64,000 bases of DNA from JARRKC01 sp963723965 (GCA_963723965.1 CAVRSV010000008.1:62001-126000); one strand, 5' to 3'. Positions 35,637 to 44,877 are shown, numbered from the stretch's first letter. Numbers and translations: made by a program. Notes: a model not told the origin generated them from the sequence alone.

Positions 35637-36193
35637 TGATTCGATCCTTTCTCAACGCCAGCCCCCGTCTCGACGAATCCTGTTTCATCGCACCGTCGGC
35701 GGAGGTGATCGGAGATGTCGCGCTGGGCGAGGAGTCCAGCGTCTGGTTCAATGCGACGGTTCGCGCCGACGTGCACTGGATCCGCATCGGGCGGGCCAGC
35801 AATATCCAGGATAATGCGGTGGTCCACGTGACTCACGGCAGCGGTCCCGTTCGGATCGGCGACCGCGTCACCGTCGGGCACAGTGCCGTCATTCACGGAT
35901 GTACGGTCGAGGACCGTGTCCTGGTCGGGATCGGCGCGATCCTCCTGGACGGCGTCGTCATTGGTTCGGACTCCATCGTCGGAGCCGGTGCGCTGGTGAC
36001 GCAGCGAACGCGGATTCCGCCCCGCTCCATGGTGCTGGGGCGTCCGGCCCGGGTGGTGCGCGAACTGACCGACGAGGAGGTCGCCACCATCGACGAGTAC
36101 GCCGGCAACTATCAGCGCTATCGGGCCATCTACCTCGGTCTCGAGAAGCCCGACACGAATCCCTTCTACCGGGTCGACGATTCCGCGCATTAG
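35636..36193 (+). CDS. Gamma-class carbonic anhydrase-like protein (hexapeptide repeat)
   Basis: 185 residues, a left-handed beta-helix of hexapeptide repeats (VRIGDRVTVGHSAVIHG, VLVGIGAILLDGVVIG). The three zinc/iron ligands of the gamma-CA family align as His 64 (NAVVHV), His 82 and His 87 (GHSAVIHG, five apart). It would form a trimer. Many members of this YrdA/PaaY-like group have weak or no carbonic anhydrase activity, so acyltransferase-like or other use is possible. The start overlaps the phosphatase stop, so they are cotranslated; the functional link is unclear. Confidence 0.9.
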   Translation: MIRSFLNASPRLDESCFIAPSAEVIGDVALGEESSVWFNATVRADVHWIRIGRASNIQDNAVVHVTHGSGPVRIGDRVTVGHSAVIHGCTVEDRVLVGIGAILLDGVVIGSDSIVGAGALVTQRTRIPPRSMVLGRPARVVRELTDEEVATIDEYAGNYQRYRAIYLGLEKPDTNPFYRVDDSAH

Positions 36194-36342
36194 ACCCGTC
36201 TCGGGGGAGGCTGCGAGCTCCCGCGAGCAAGCTTCGGCAAAACGACCGGCCGGGATGGTATGCTACCTGCCCTGTGTTGTTCCTGCAGTCGCGGCTCGGC
36301 CGTCGCGGGCGGCCGACGGGGGGCGGGACCGGGGGGTGAATC

Positions 36343-37017
36343 ATGCGAACGATTGCCAAGCTTTTCGGACGAAGTCCTTTTGTTCCGCTCCAGGCGCACA
36401 TGGAGAAAGTCGCTTCCTGTGTGGCGCTGCTGGTGGACCTGTTCGACGCGTATGCGGCGCGAAACAGCGACGAGGTCGAACGGTTGGCCGGGGAAATCAG
36501 CAGTCTCGAGCATGAGGCCGATCTCCTCAAACATGATATCCAGAGCCAGTTGCCCCGGGGCATGTTCCTTCCCGTGGAGCGGGATCGCCTGCTGGAGATC
36601 CTGGCCATCCAGGACAACATCGCCGACAAGTCCGAAAACATCGGGGTCCTTCTGACCCTGAAGCAGACCGCGATCCCCGCCGCCATGGAGGCTCCCTTCC
36701 GGGTCTTCCTGGGGAAGAACCTGGAAGCCTTCGACGGAGTGCGCAAGATCGTCGCCGAGCTGGACGAGCTGGTCTCGACGGGCTTCGGCGGCGTCGAGGC
36801 GGAGAGGGTGCGCAAGATGGTCATGGCCGTTTCCCAGTTGGAGTACGAAGCGGATCATCTTCAACACGGCCTGCTCAAACTCCTGTTCGCGAACGAGGAC
36901 AATCTCTCGGTCGCGGACTTCTTCCTCTGGGACAAGATCTTCAAACAGGTCAGCGAGCTCTCCAACCTCTCGGAGCGGCTTGCCCACAGGATGCACCGGA
37001 CGCTGGACCTGAAGTGA
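36343..37017 (+). CDS. DUF47/PhoU-like phosphate transport regulator
   Basis: 224 residues, all-helical PhoU-like fold. MRTIAKLFGRSPFVPLQAHM opens the protein, followed by a Glu/Asp-rich bundle including AGEISSLEHEADLLKHDI and AVSQLEYEADHLQHGL, the repeated acidic metal-binding helix typical of DUF47. It precedes the Pit transporter by 40 bp on the same strand, the normal arrangement, and probably modulates Pit activity. Confidence 0.92.
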   Translation: MRTIAKLFGRSPFVPLQAHMEKVASCVALLVDLFDAYAARNSDEVERLAGEISSLEHEADLLKHDIQSQLPRGMFLPVERDRLLEILAIQDNIADKSENIGVLLTLKQTAIPAAMEAPFRVFLGKNLEAFDGVRKIVAELDELVSTGFGGVEAERVRKMVMAVSQLEYEADHLQHGLLKLLFANEDNLSVADFFLWDKIFKQVSELSNLSERLAHRMHRTLDLK

Positions 37018-37057
37018 GCGCGCGGCGCGCGGCGTCTCCAGCTCAAAGGGATGAGGG

Positions 37058-38500
37058 ATGGAACTGCAGAGTCTCCTGCTGATTCTGGCTCTGGTTTTCG
37101 GCTTCTACATGGCCTGGAACATCGGGGCCAACGATGTAGCGAACGCCATGGGCACGTCCGTCGGTTCCGGGGCTTTGACCCTGAAACGGGCGATCCTGCT
37201 GGCTGCCATCTTCGAGTTCGTGGGAGCCTTCCTGGTCGGATCCAACGTGGCCGACACCGTACGCAAGGGGATCTTCGACCCCACTCTCTTCCAGGATCAG
37301 CCGACAATCCTGGCGGTGGGCATGATTGCCGCCCTGTTGTCCGCCGGGATCTGGCTCCAGATTGCCACCTACTTCGGGTGGCCGGTCTCGACGACCCACT
37401 CCATCGTGGGGGCGGTGGTGGGCTTCGGCGTCGTCGCCCTCGGTGTGGGCCAGATCCACTGGAAAGAGGTGGCCGGCATCGCGGGAAGCTGGGTCCTCTC
37501 GCCGATCCTGGCGGGTGCTACGGCCTTCCTGGTGTTTCGCTTCCTCCTGAGGCAGATCTTCTACCAGCCCGATCCGGTTGCGTCGGCGAAACGGATCACG
37601 CCTTTTCTGGCCGCCGCGGTGGCTGTCGTGCTGGCGGGTGTGACCGGGGCCAAAGCCCTGCAGCCGTTCTGGAAGGACCACCATCTGTCGGACACGCACT
37701 GGCCTCTTTTGATCACGCTGGGGCTCGCGGTGGTCGGCGGGACCGTCGCGGCCGTGACCGCCCGCCGCCTGGTCAACCGCCTCAAGGAGGAACCCGTCCC
37801 GGAGCTGCATCAGTATCGGGCGGTGTTCGTCAATCGCAGCCTGGACAAGGCCCTCAAGCACCTGCGCCGGATCGAGACCATCACCGGAGGCGAAATCCGC
37901 GACGAGGCGCGGCGACTGGGTCGGGAGATCCGGGAACTTTCCGACATCGTCGAGAAGCAGGCGAATCATGAGGTGACGCACGCCGCCTATCAGAAGGTTG
38001 AACGGGTCTTCGCCTACCTTCAGGTACTGAGCGCCTGCTTCGTCGCCTTCGCCCACGGCGCCAACGACGTCGCCAACGCCATCGGTCCGCTGTCGGCGGC
38101 CGTGCAGGTGCTGCAGCACGGGGTGGTGGCGGTCCGTTCGTCGGTTCCGGCGTGGGCTCTGGGCCTCGGCGGTGTCGGAATCGTGGCCGGGCTGGCGACC
38201 TGGGGTTGGCGGGTCATGCAGACCATCGGCCGGCGGATCACGGAGTTGACGCCCACCCGAGGTTTCGCCGCGGAGTTCTCCGCCGCCCTCACCATCCTGC
38301 TGGCGTCGATGCTGGGCATGCCCATCTCGACGACCCATACCCTGGTAGGGGCCGTTCTGGGCGTCGGCCTGGCGCGTGGTATTGGAGCCCTCAACCTCAA
38401 CACGATCCGTGATATTGTGGCTTCCTGGTTGATCACCATCCCGGCAGGCGCACTGCTGGCGGTGGTCCTGTTCGAGGTGATGAGTTTCATCCTGCTGTGA
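37058..38500 (+). CDS. pit: PiT-family inorganic phosphate transporter
   Basis: 480 residues, inner membrane. The two inverted halves each carry the PiT signature: NIGANDVANAMG (about residues 21-32) and AHGANDVANAIG (about 330-341). The second conserved motif STTHSIVGAVVGFG and its counterpart STTHTLVGAVLG are also present. Between the halves is a cytoplasmic loop of about 100 residues with charged helices. It imports phosphate as metal-phosphate with protons. Together with the DUF47 gene it forms a two-gene low-affinity phosphate unit. No phosphate regulon site was seen. Confidence 0.95.
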   Translation: MELQSLLLILALVFGFYMAWNIGANDVANAMGTSVGSGALTLKRAILLAAIFEFVGAFLVGSNVADTVRKGIFDPTLFQDQPTILAVGMIAALLSAGIWLQIATYFGWPVSTTHSIVGAVVGFGVVALGVGQIHWKEVAGIAGSWVLSPILAGATAFLVFRFLLRQIFYQPDPVASAKRITPFLAAAVAVVLAGVTGAKALQPFWKDHHLSDTHWPLLITLGLAVVGGTVAAVTARRLVNRLKEEPVPELHQYRAVFVNRSLDKALKHLRRIETITGGEIRDEARRLGREIRELSDIVEKQANHEVTHAAYQKVERVFAYLQVLSACFVAFAHGANDVANAIGPLSAAVQVLQHGVVAVRSSVPAWALGLGGVGIVAGLATWGWRVMQTIGRRITELTPTRGFAAEFSAALTILLASMLGMPISTTHTLVGAVLGVGLARGIGALNLNTIRDIVASWLITIPAGALLAVVLFEVMSFILL

Positions 38501-38526
38501 GCGGGGCCCAGTCACGGGAGGAAGCC

Positions 38527-39639
38527 ATGGATTCTCGCTATCCGAAGCTGGCCAGAACACTGGTCGAATACTCGCTCGAGGTGGCGCCCGGTGAAAAGGT
38601 GCTGATCGAGGCCACCGAGATCCCCCACGACTTCACGACGGCTCTGATCCGGGCCGTCCACGAGGCGGGTGGCATCCCTGTGGTGCTGCTGAAGGATCTG
38701 CGCGTGCAGCGGGAGTTGCTGCGTTGCGCCTCGGAAGAGCAGATGCGGCTGATCGGTGAATCCGAGAAGCTCTACATCGAAGGCGTCCAGGGATACATCG
38801 GCGTGCGGGGAAGCTCCAACGTCTCCGAACTCGGCGACGTGCCTCCCGACCGGATGAAGATCTACGAGCGCAACGTCTGGAAGCCGGTGCACATCGACCG
38901 GCGGGTTCCCAACACGAAGTGGGTGGTGCTGCGCTGGCCGAGCGGCTCGATGGCTCAGCTGTCGCAGATGTCGACCGAAGCCTTCCAGGACTTCTATTTT
39001 CGTGTCTGCACCATGGACTACGCGCGGATGTCGAAGGCCATGGAACCGCTGAAGGAGCTGCTGGAAAAGACGGAGCAGGTGAGGCTGGTCGCACCCGGGA
39101 CGGAGCTGACCTTCAGCATTCGGGGCATCCCGGCCGTGCTGTGCGACGGCCACCGCAATATTCCGGACGGCGAGGTCTACACGGCGCCGGTCCGCGACAG
39201 CGTCAACGGCACGATCCGTTACAATGCCCCGTCTCTCTACCGAGGGGTGACCCATGAGGGAATCGCTTTCCGGTTCGAACAGGGCCGGATCGTCGAGGAA
39301 TCGAGCAGTGCCTCGGCCCACCTGTCGGAAGTCCTGGACAGCGACGAGGGTGCCCGTTATGTGGGCGAGTTTGCCATCGGCTTCAATCCCTTCATCACCA
39401 GGCCCATGAAGGACATCCTGTTCGACGAGAAGATCGCCGGCAGTATCCACTTCACGCCGGGCAACGCCTACAAGGAAGCCGACAACGGGAATCGGAGCCA
39501 GGTCCACTGGGACCTCGTCCTGATGATGGATCCGGCCAGCGGAGGCGGAGAGATCTATTTCGACGGCCGCCTGGTCCGCAAGGACGGTCTGTTCGTCATC
39601 GATGAGCTGGCCGGGTTGAATCCCGATCGGCTCAAGTAG
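38527..39639 (+). CDS. M29-family aminopeptidase
   Basis: 370 residues, the family size. The start ATG at 38527 has GGGAGG upstream. The N-terminal region (MDSRYPKLARTLVEYSLEVA, PGEKVLIEATE) and the C-terminal metal site match thermophilic aminopeptidases (AmpS/PepS): a Glu in VGEFAIGFNP, a His in GSIHFTPGNAY, and His and Asp in SQVHWDLVLM. It removes N-terminal residues from peptides in the cytoplasm using two metal ions. It follows the Pit gene by 26 bp, likely cotranscribed without an obvious functional link. Confidence 0.93.
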   Translation: MDSRYPKLARTLVEYSLEVAPGEKVLIEATEIPHDFTTALIRAVHEAGGIPVVLLKDLRVQRELLRCASEEQMRLIGESEKLYIEGVQGYIGVRGSSNVSELGDVPPDRMKIYERNVWKPVHIDRRVPNTKWVVLRWPSGSMAQLSQMSTEAFQDFYFRVCTMDYARMSKAMEPLKELLEKTEQVRLVAPGTELTFSIRGIPAVLCDGHRNIPDGEVYTAPVRDSVNGTIRYNAPSLYRGVTHEGIAFRFEQGRIVEESSSASAHLSEVLDSDEGARYVGEFAIGFNPFITRPMKDILFDEKIAGSIHFTPGNAYKEADNGNRSQVHWDLVLMMDPASGGGEIYFDGRLVRKDGLFVIDELAGLNPDRLK

Positions 39640-39730
39640 ACAGGCCCGCCCGGCCCGCGGGCAGCCTTTCGCCGTCAGGCCGCTGCGACATCGCGGATAA
39701 CGAAAGAAACGAGGGAGAAGCGGGGAACCA

Positions 39731-39764
39731 CGGCCTGAGGTTCCGCTTGCGTCACCTCAGGCCG
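39731..39764. terminator. Hairpin between convergent genes, possible terminator
   Basis: A perfect 10-bp stem, CGGCCTGAGG with CCTCAGGCCG, and a 14-base loop, in the gap between the aminopeptidase (ends 39639) and the FecR-like gene (ends 39780). There is no T-tract, so intrinsic termination would be weak. Confidence 0.4.
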
Positions 39765-39779
39765 GGATCAGTGTCCTGC

Positions 39780-41834
39780 TCAGTTCCGGTGGGGCCGTCC
39801 GTTGTTCCCGCTGGGCCGGCTCGATGAGTTCGAAGGCCGGGAAGCCGCCGGCCGCGAGGCCGAAGGCCTGGAAACCGCCGGTCGCGAGAAAGAAGGCCGT
39901 GATGCCGATGGCCGGGAGAACGAGGGCCGCGACGACGACGGACTCGAGTAGGACGGCCGTGACACCGAGGGCCGCGAGAAAGTCGACCGCGCCGCCGAAG
40001 GTCTCGAGACCGAGGGGACCGACCGGATGGCCGATGGCCGGGAAGCCGATGGGACCGCGCGCGAAACGCTCGGAGCAGCGTAGCTCCGGCTCATGGGCCT
40101 CTCGGTTCCCTGCGCTGTGGGCCGTGAATCGATGCGCGGAGCCTCACTGCGCGAAGGCGCAGCATAACTCCGCCCCGAAGGCGGTTCGGCCCGACGGGAC
40201 GGCGCGACAGGAGCCGGGACCGATCGACTCTGGCTGCGTGCCCGTTCGACCGTCCTCTCCTGGTTCTGTCGCGGCGTCGGGGCTGCCGGTGAGGAGGCGC
40301 GGTTGCCGATGGAGTAACTGCGCACGTCGCCGGCTGCCTCACGTCCTCCGCTGACCGAAGTCCGTGCCCGGTCGCGCGAGGCCGCAGGGGCTGCGGCCGA
40401 GGCAGCAGATCTGTCCGCAGGAGCGGCCGAATTCATCCGCTCCGAACCGCGGCCGGCCCGTTGAGTAGCCACCGACTGGCGGCTTTCGGTGGACCGACGG
40501 CCGGCCGTGCTGCCCGCCCGGGTCGCCGTTTCCACGCGGCGGTCGGCGGGCAAACCATTGCGAAGCGGGCTCGCAGAAACGAACCGGTCACCCCGGGCCA
40601 CGGACTGGCGTCCCTGGCGAAAAGAGTTCGATGCGTCAGATGGGAGACCCGATCGCCAGCTGACATTGGAGTGGCCGACGTCCGGTGAATTGATTTCGTG
40701 AACCGAACGCCCGTATCGAAAATCGCCCTGTCGGACGATCGTCATGCCTCGGCGCCCCGGACCGGCCGTCGGTCCGTTGTTGTTCACGATCACGGTGTTG
40801 TTGTTGATGATCGTCGTTCCGCCGCCGCGTCCGCGTCCGTAGAATCCGCGCGGAGCCCAGCCGACGTATCCGCCTCCGAAGTAGAAGTTCACGGGCGCCG
40901 CCGTCCAGGCGTTGAATCCACCGGGCAGCCAGCACCATCGAGAGCCCCAGTACATCCAGGTGCCGTAGTGGTAGGGGAGCCAGCCCCACGGGTCGTAGCT
41001 CACCCAGGTGTACCCGTAGGGACCGGCATAAATCCAACGGCCGTGGCGGAACGGCACCCAGCCCATCGACACCCGTGGCATCCAGACTTGCCCGTATCCG
41101 GGATAGTAGGACCAGGAGCCGTAGTAATCGAGATCCCAGACTCCCGGATAGTAGGTGCCGCCGACATAGCGGACCGAGGCGCTGCTGACGAAGGCGGCGT
41201 CGCGCCGGTCGCTCCAGCGGTCCAGCGAGTCTTCGTAGTAACCGTAGGTGACCTCGAGCTTCCCTCCGGGACCCGCGGCCAGGGCCATCTGCTCACCCGT
41301 TTCGGCGCGAGCTCGACCCGCCGCGCTTTCGATGTCCGCCCGGCCCTTGCGAACCACCACCTCGGTGGGCCGGTTCTCACTGACATCGATCCGGTACAGG
41401 CCCTCCTTCTTGACGGAGATCAACCCGTCGGGAGCATAGATCTTGAAGCTGTAATCGCGATTGATCCTCAGGATGAGGCTCCCCGAGTGAAGCTCCAGGG
41501 AGGACTCCTTGTCACCCAGACCCGAAAAGGAGACGTCCGTCTCAGGGCCGAGCCGGGCAAAGTTGGCCTGCCCGAAGTCGACCTCCACCTTCGAATCCAG
41601 GTGCGAGAAGATGCGATCGCCGCTCAGCAGCGGAAGGTTGATGGTCAGATCTTCCCAGTCCACCTCTCCGGCCGGTTCGTAGGCCGCCGTCCCGTCCAGC
41701 TGGCTGACCCGGGGCGGATAATAGTCCGAGGCCAGCAGCGGGCTGTTGACGCAGGCAAGCGCAAACAGCAAGGCGACGAGCGGAGCGAAGGACAGGAATC
41801 CATGGCTCTTTGGGGGGGAGGCTTGGTCTTTCAT
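39780..41834 (-). CDS. Exported FecR/DUF6600-type protein with Ser-Arg-Pro repeat tail
   Basis: 684 residues from the ATG at 41834 (an earlier ATG at 41873 is possible). After a signal peptide (SFAPLVALLFALA) comes a FecR-like beta domain (about 40-190: NLPLLSGDRIFSHLDSKVEV, GSLILRINRDYSFKIYAPDG), then a Tyr/Trp/Gly-rich DUF6600-type region (WMPRVSMGWVPFRHGRWIY, WLPYHYGTWMYWGSRWCW). The last roughly 250 residues are very basic and end in 5-residue repeats of the SRPSA/SRPSF/SRPAV kind, encoded by a 15-bp minisatellite-like DNA. It may bind cell wall, nucleic acid or polyanions. Function unknown; not a canonical FecR, since no sigma factor or TonB receptor is next to it. Confidence 0.8.
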   Translation of the reverse strand: MKDQASPPKSHGFLSFAPLVALLFALACVNSPLLASDYYPPRVSQLDGTAAYEPAGEVDWEDLTINLPLLSGDRIFSHLDSKVEVDFGQANFARLGPETDVSFSGLGDKESSLELHSGSLILRINRDYSFKIYAPDGLISVKKEGLYRIDVSENRPTEVVVRKGRADIESAAGRARAETGEQMALAAGPGGKLEVTYGYYEDSLDRWSDRRDAAFVSSASVRYVGGTYYPGVWDLDYYGSWSYYPGYGQVWMPRVSMGWVPFRHGRWIYAGPYGYTWVSYDPWGWLPYHYGTWMYWGSRWCWLPGGFNAWTAAPVNFYFGGGYVGWAPRGFYGRGRGGGTTIINNNTVIVNNNGPTAGPGRRGMTIVRQGDFRYGRSVHEINSPDVGHSNVSWRSGLPSDASNSFRQGRQSVARGDRFVSASPLRNGLPADRRVETATRAGSTAGRRSTESRQSVATQRAGRGSERMNSAAPADRSAASAAAPAASRDRARTSVSGGREAAGDVRSYSIGNRASSPAAPTPRQNQERTVERARSQSRSVPAPVAPSRRAEPPSGRSYAAPSRSEAPRIDSRPTAQGTERPMSRSYAAPSVSRAVPSASRPSAIRSVPSVSRPSAARSTFSRPSVSRPSYSSPSSSRPSFSRPSASRPSFSRPAVSRPSASRPAASRPSNSSSRPSGNNGRPHRN

Positions 41835-41874
41835 TCCACTAATTAAGATCAAGATCTGACGCAGATGTTTCATT

Positions 41875-43026
41875 TCAGGGCGTTATCCGCGTCAGACTCA
41901 GGGTCCCTCCTTCCGTGGACCGGTCCGCGATATATAGGTTGACCCAGTCGCCCGACAGATTCGAGCTCTCAAGTCCGAAGTCACTTACTCCAAAGTATAA
42001 CGACATCTCCACCCCCTGCAAAGCACTTCCGAAGAAGTTCTCGGAGAGGGAGAAGAAGGAGAGGTCCAGGTAGCGCCCGGCGAGTTGTCCATGCACGAAG
42101 ACCAGTGAGGGAAGGTCGAGTACCTGTTGGTTGTGGTGAGAGATCTTCAGATAGCCCTTGACGAAATAACCCTCGACCCAAAGCGCCATCATGCCGTCGA
42201 AGGTGTCTCCCCCGTCGCCGTCGCTGGTCATCTGGATATCGTAAGCAACCGGCGCCGGATTCAGGGGCAGGCTCGAAATCTGCAGATTGACCTGGGTGAG
42301 TGCCGTCCCCACAATCGGAGTCAGGGAAGCTATCTCGATCTTGCCGACCGTCAGATCCTGGATGCCCTGGACGCCGTCGAACAACTGATAGAGAAACTGT
42401 GCGCTCTGCGCACCGGGAACGAGATCGACGGTGCGGGTGGCCACGATCTCGCCGCTCGGGTTGAGGAGGGTCACGCTGGCCTGGGCGTCCGGAGGCGTGT
42501 CGTCGGGATTGGGAGAGCCGGCGTTGGCCAGGGCCAGCCCGATGTCGCGAAAGTTGTCGAAGGGCAGACTGGCCAGGTAGAACTCCTGGCCGGGACCGAC
42601 GCCGACGCTGTCCGTGATGGTGTCGCCGGAACGGACGAAATAGGTCAAGGTCCCCTCGATGAAATTGTCGAGATAGGTGTCGTCGGCTCCCAGCAGTGCC
42701 TGGCCCACGGCGAGCGTGTCGTCGGTGATGTGCAGGGTCACGATGTCATCCTGCTCCACCGTGACGGCGTAGCGGCCGTTCGTGACCCGGTCCCCGTTGA
42801 TGAGGGGGTTCCACGGTGCGCCGTCCAGGCCCTGCGTGAGCCGGAGCACCCCTCTGTACCCCTTCTCGTAGGGACCCCGGTTGGTCAGCGTCAGCACCGA
42901 CTCGATGGTGGGTCCGGCGGCCACCTGGGCGAAACTGAGATCTTTCTGCGGCAGAAGATACTGCGCCGTCGCGGAAGCCGTCAGGCCGCCGAACAGGGTG
43001 ACGAAAACGGTCAGGAAACGAACCAT
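41875..43026 (-). CDS. Secreted protein of unknown function with beta-domain shared with the 1048 protease
   Basis: 383 residues. The ATG at 43026 opens a signal peptide (MVRFLTVFVTLFGGLTASATAQ); upstream in-frame ATGs give no signal-like start. The mature protein is all beta. One segment (FYLASLPFDNFRDIGLALAN, then VTLLNPSGEIVATRTVDLVP and VGKIEIASLTPIVGTAL) has the same order of hydrophobic cores as the C-terminal units of the metalloprotease at 1048. This likeness was judged by eye. No catalytic motif is visible. It ends 41 bp upstream of the FecR-like start, so the two may be cotranscribed. Confidence 0.65.
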   Translation of the reverse strand: MVRFLTVFVTLFGGLTASATAQYLLPQKDLSFAQVAAGPTIESVLTLTNRGPYEKGYRGVLRLTQGLDGAPWNPLINGDRVTNGRYAVTVEQDDIVTLHITDDTLAVGQALLGADDTYLDNFIEGTLTYFVRSGDTITDSVGVGPGQEFYLASLPFDNFRDIGLALANAGSPNPDDTPPDAQASVTLLNPSGEIVATRTVDLVPGAQSAQFLYQLFDGVQGIQDLTVGKIEIASLTPIVGTALTQVNLQISSLPLNPAPVAYDIQMTSDGDGGDTFDGMMALWVEGYFVKGYLKISHHNQQVLDLPSLVFVHGQLAGRYLDLSFFSLSENFFGSALQGVEMSLYFGVSDFGLESSNLSGDWVNLYIADRSTEGGTLSLTRITP

Positions 43027-43164
43027 GACATCCAGCCTTTCATTGAAGCCCTCTGTAACTCTAGCCAGTTCGGCCACACTCATCTGATGCGGGCAGGTCC
43101 GGATGCGTTCGACCGACATCGCCGAGGTCGGCAGGTCAACCCGGCCACGGAGTGGCCTGCTCGA

Positions 43165-43461
43165 TCACGGCTCGTTACGGATCTTCTCGATTTCCCGGTC
43201 GCGGAGCCTCTCGAGACGTTGCCGCTCGGAGGCCAGTCGCGTCTCCGTCTGGCGGATGGCCGCCCCGTCGCCCGATTCCCGCGCCTGGCGCAGGGTAGCC
43301 TGGGAACCAATCTCCAGCTCCGCGATCTTCGCCTGGTAGCGATTTCGAAGGGCGCCGATCCGCTCCTTCTGTTCGTCGTTCAGGCGGGGCAACTGGCCCT
43401 CCATCTCCCGGTCGAGCTTCTCCAGGGCCAGCTCCACTGCCGATTTCAACTCATCCGTCAT
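43165..43461 (-). CDS. Small coiled-coil protein, function unknown
   Basis: 98 residues, highly charged, with Glu, Arg, Lys and Leu spaced as in a continuous coiled coil (LNDEQKERIGALRNRYQAKI, ETRLASERQRLERLRDREI). No Cys, no membrane segment. A strong GGAGGAG ribosome binding site seven bases before the ATG supports real translation. It could be a regulator or structural protein. The heptamer-like inverted repeat at 43496 lies directly upstream. Confidence 0.7.
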   Translation of the reverse strand: MTDELKSAVELALEKLDREMEGQLPRLNDEQKERIGALRNRYQAKIAELEIGSQATLRQARESGDGAAIRQTETRLASERQRLERLRDREIEKIRNEP

Positions 43462-43495
43462 TTGTCACTCCTCCGCAATGTTCCCATCATAGCCT

Positions 43496-43563
43496 GATTT
43501 GGGATTTTCGATTTGGGGCCAGGAAGCGAACCCGCCTTGGCCGATAATCGAAAATCCCAGATC
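43496..43563. repeat. Inverted repeat with 18-nt arms, degenerate heptamer type
   Basis: 43496-43513 pairs with 43546-43563 at 17 of 18 positions (arm core TGGGATTTTCGATT). Loop 32 bp. It lies in the divergent gap between the coiled-coil gene and the DUF4432 gene. Confidence 0.85.
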
Positions 43564-43649
43564 CCCGTCCTCCTTCGTTGCCTTTCTGACGCAGTCGTGG
43601 TTAATGTCGAAGCGACAGCGAATCGAAGACAGGAGGAGAGCCGGCCGCC

Positions 43650-44858
43650 ATGGAAGTCAGAGAACACAAGCAACAGGAGACTTTTCACCAGACCTTGACC
43701 AGCGTAAAGCAGGGCATTCGTCTCAGGGACTGGGCCATCGAATCGGACTCGGTGACACCCGACTGCCCGGTGCGCTGGAACATCCGGAAGACCACCCTGC
43801 ACGGCGGGAAGCAGGAGGGAGTCGACCGGATCGTCCTGGACAACGGGGTGCTCCAGATCCAGGTCATCCCGACCCGGGGAATGGGGATTCTGGATGTGCG
43901 CAAGGGAGACTGGCGGCTGGGATGGGACTCGCCCATCCGGGACGTCGTCCATCCGGCATTCGTCAACCTCCACAGCCGGGGCGGCCTGGGATGGCTGGAG
44001 GGTTTCAATGAGTGGATGGTCCGGTGCGGGCTGGAATGGGCGGGCCAGCCGGGGCGAGATCGCTTCGTGAACAACATGGGCGATGAGGCGGAAATGGATC
44101 TGACCCTGCACGGCAAGATCGCGAACATTCCGGCCAGCGAAGTCGAGATCGAGGTCCAGCGGACGCCGCCCTATTCGCTTCGGGTTCGGGGACGGGTCGA
44201 CGAGCGGATGTTTCACGGTCCGAAGCTGGAACTCTGGAGCGAGATTGCCGTCGATCCGGGGGCGACGGAATTCACACTGCACGATCGGCTGACCAACCGG
44301 GGCGGCGGCGAGCAGGAGTTTCAGCTCATTTACCACACCAATTTCGGTCCGCCTCTGTTAGGGGTCGGGAGCCGTTTCACGGGCGCCGTCGGGCGGGTGT
44401 TTCCCCTCAATGCGCGTGCCGCCGAAGACCTGGACCGCTTCGCGGAGTACGAGGGTCCGACGGCAGGCTTCATCGAACAGGTCTATTGTCTGACGCCCCT
44501 GGCCGACGAGCGGGGGCGAACCGCCATGGTGCTGCACAATCGCGGTGCCGACCGGGGCCTGCTCATGCGCTACGCGGTGGAGGAATTGCCCTGTCTCACG
44601 CTCTGGAAGAACTCGGTCAGGCTCGAGGATGGATACGTGACGGGGTTGGAGCCGGGTACGGGCTTCCCCTATCCGCGCCGCATCGAGCGGAGTTTCGGGC
44701 GGGTCCCCCGGCTGGCTGCCGGTGAGACGCGCGATTTCACGTTGCGCTACCGGGTGCTGGAGGGAGCGGCGGACGTGGCAGCGGCCTTGCGGGCCGTCGA
44801 GACCATCCAGGCGGGCCGGACGCTGGAGGTGGTCCCCACGCCTCCCGAGCTGTCCTGA
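43650..44858 (+). CDS. Aldose-1-epimerase-like protein (DUF4432)
   Basis: 402 residues, a galactose-mutarotase-like beta sandwich. Characteristic blocks are VIPTRGMGILDVRKGDWRLG, GWLEGFNEWMVRCGLEWAG, DLTLHGKIANIPA and IYHTNFGPPLL, matching DUF4432. Such proteins interconvert or bind sugar anomers and often sit with sugar-catabolic genes; here it is convergent with a GHMP kinase and near the uronate operon. GGAGGAG lies just before the region of the start; the ATG at 43650 fits. Substrate not known. Confidence 0.88.
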   Translation: MEVREHKQQETFHQTLTSVKQGIRLRDWAIESDSVTPDCPVRWNIRKTTLHGGKQEGVDRIVLDNGVLQIQVIPTRGMGILDVRKGDWRLGWDSPIRDVVHPAFVNLHSRGGLGWLEGFNEWMVRCGLEWAGQPGRDRFVNNMGDEAEMDLTLHGKIANIPASEVEIEVQRTPPYSLRVRGRVDERMFHGPKLELWSEIAVDPGATEFTLHDRLTNRGGGEQEFQLIYHTNFGPPLLGVGSRFTGAVGRVFPLNARAAEDLDRFAEYEGPTAGFIEQVYCLTPLADERGRTAMVLHNRGADRGLLMRYAVEELPCLTLWKNSVRLEDGYVTGLEPGTGFPYPRRIERSFGRVPRLAAGETRDFTLRYRVLEGAADVAAALRAVETIQAGRTLEVVPTPPELS

Positions 44859-44877
44859 GGGGGCGTCCGCGGCAGCT

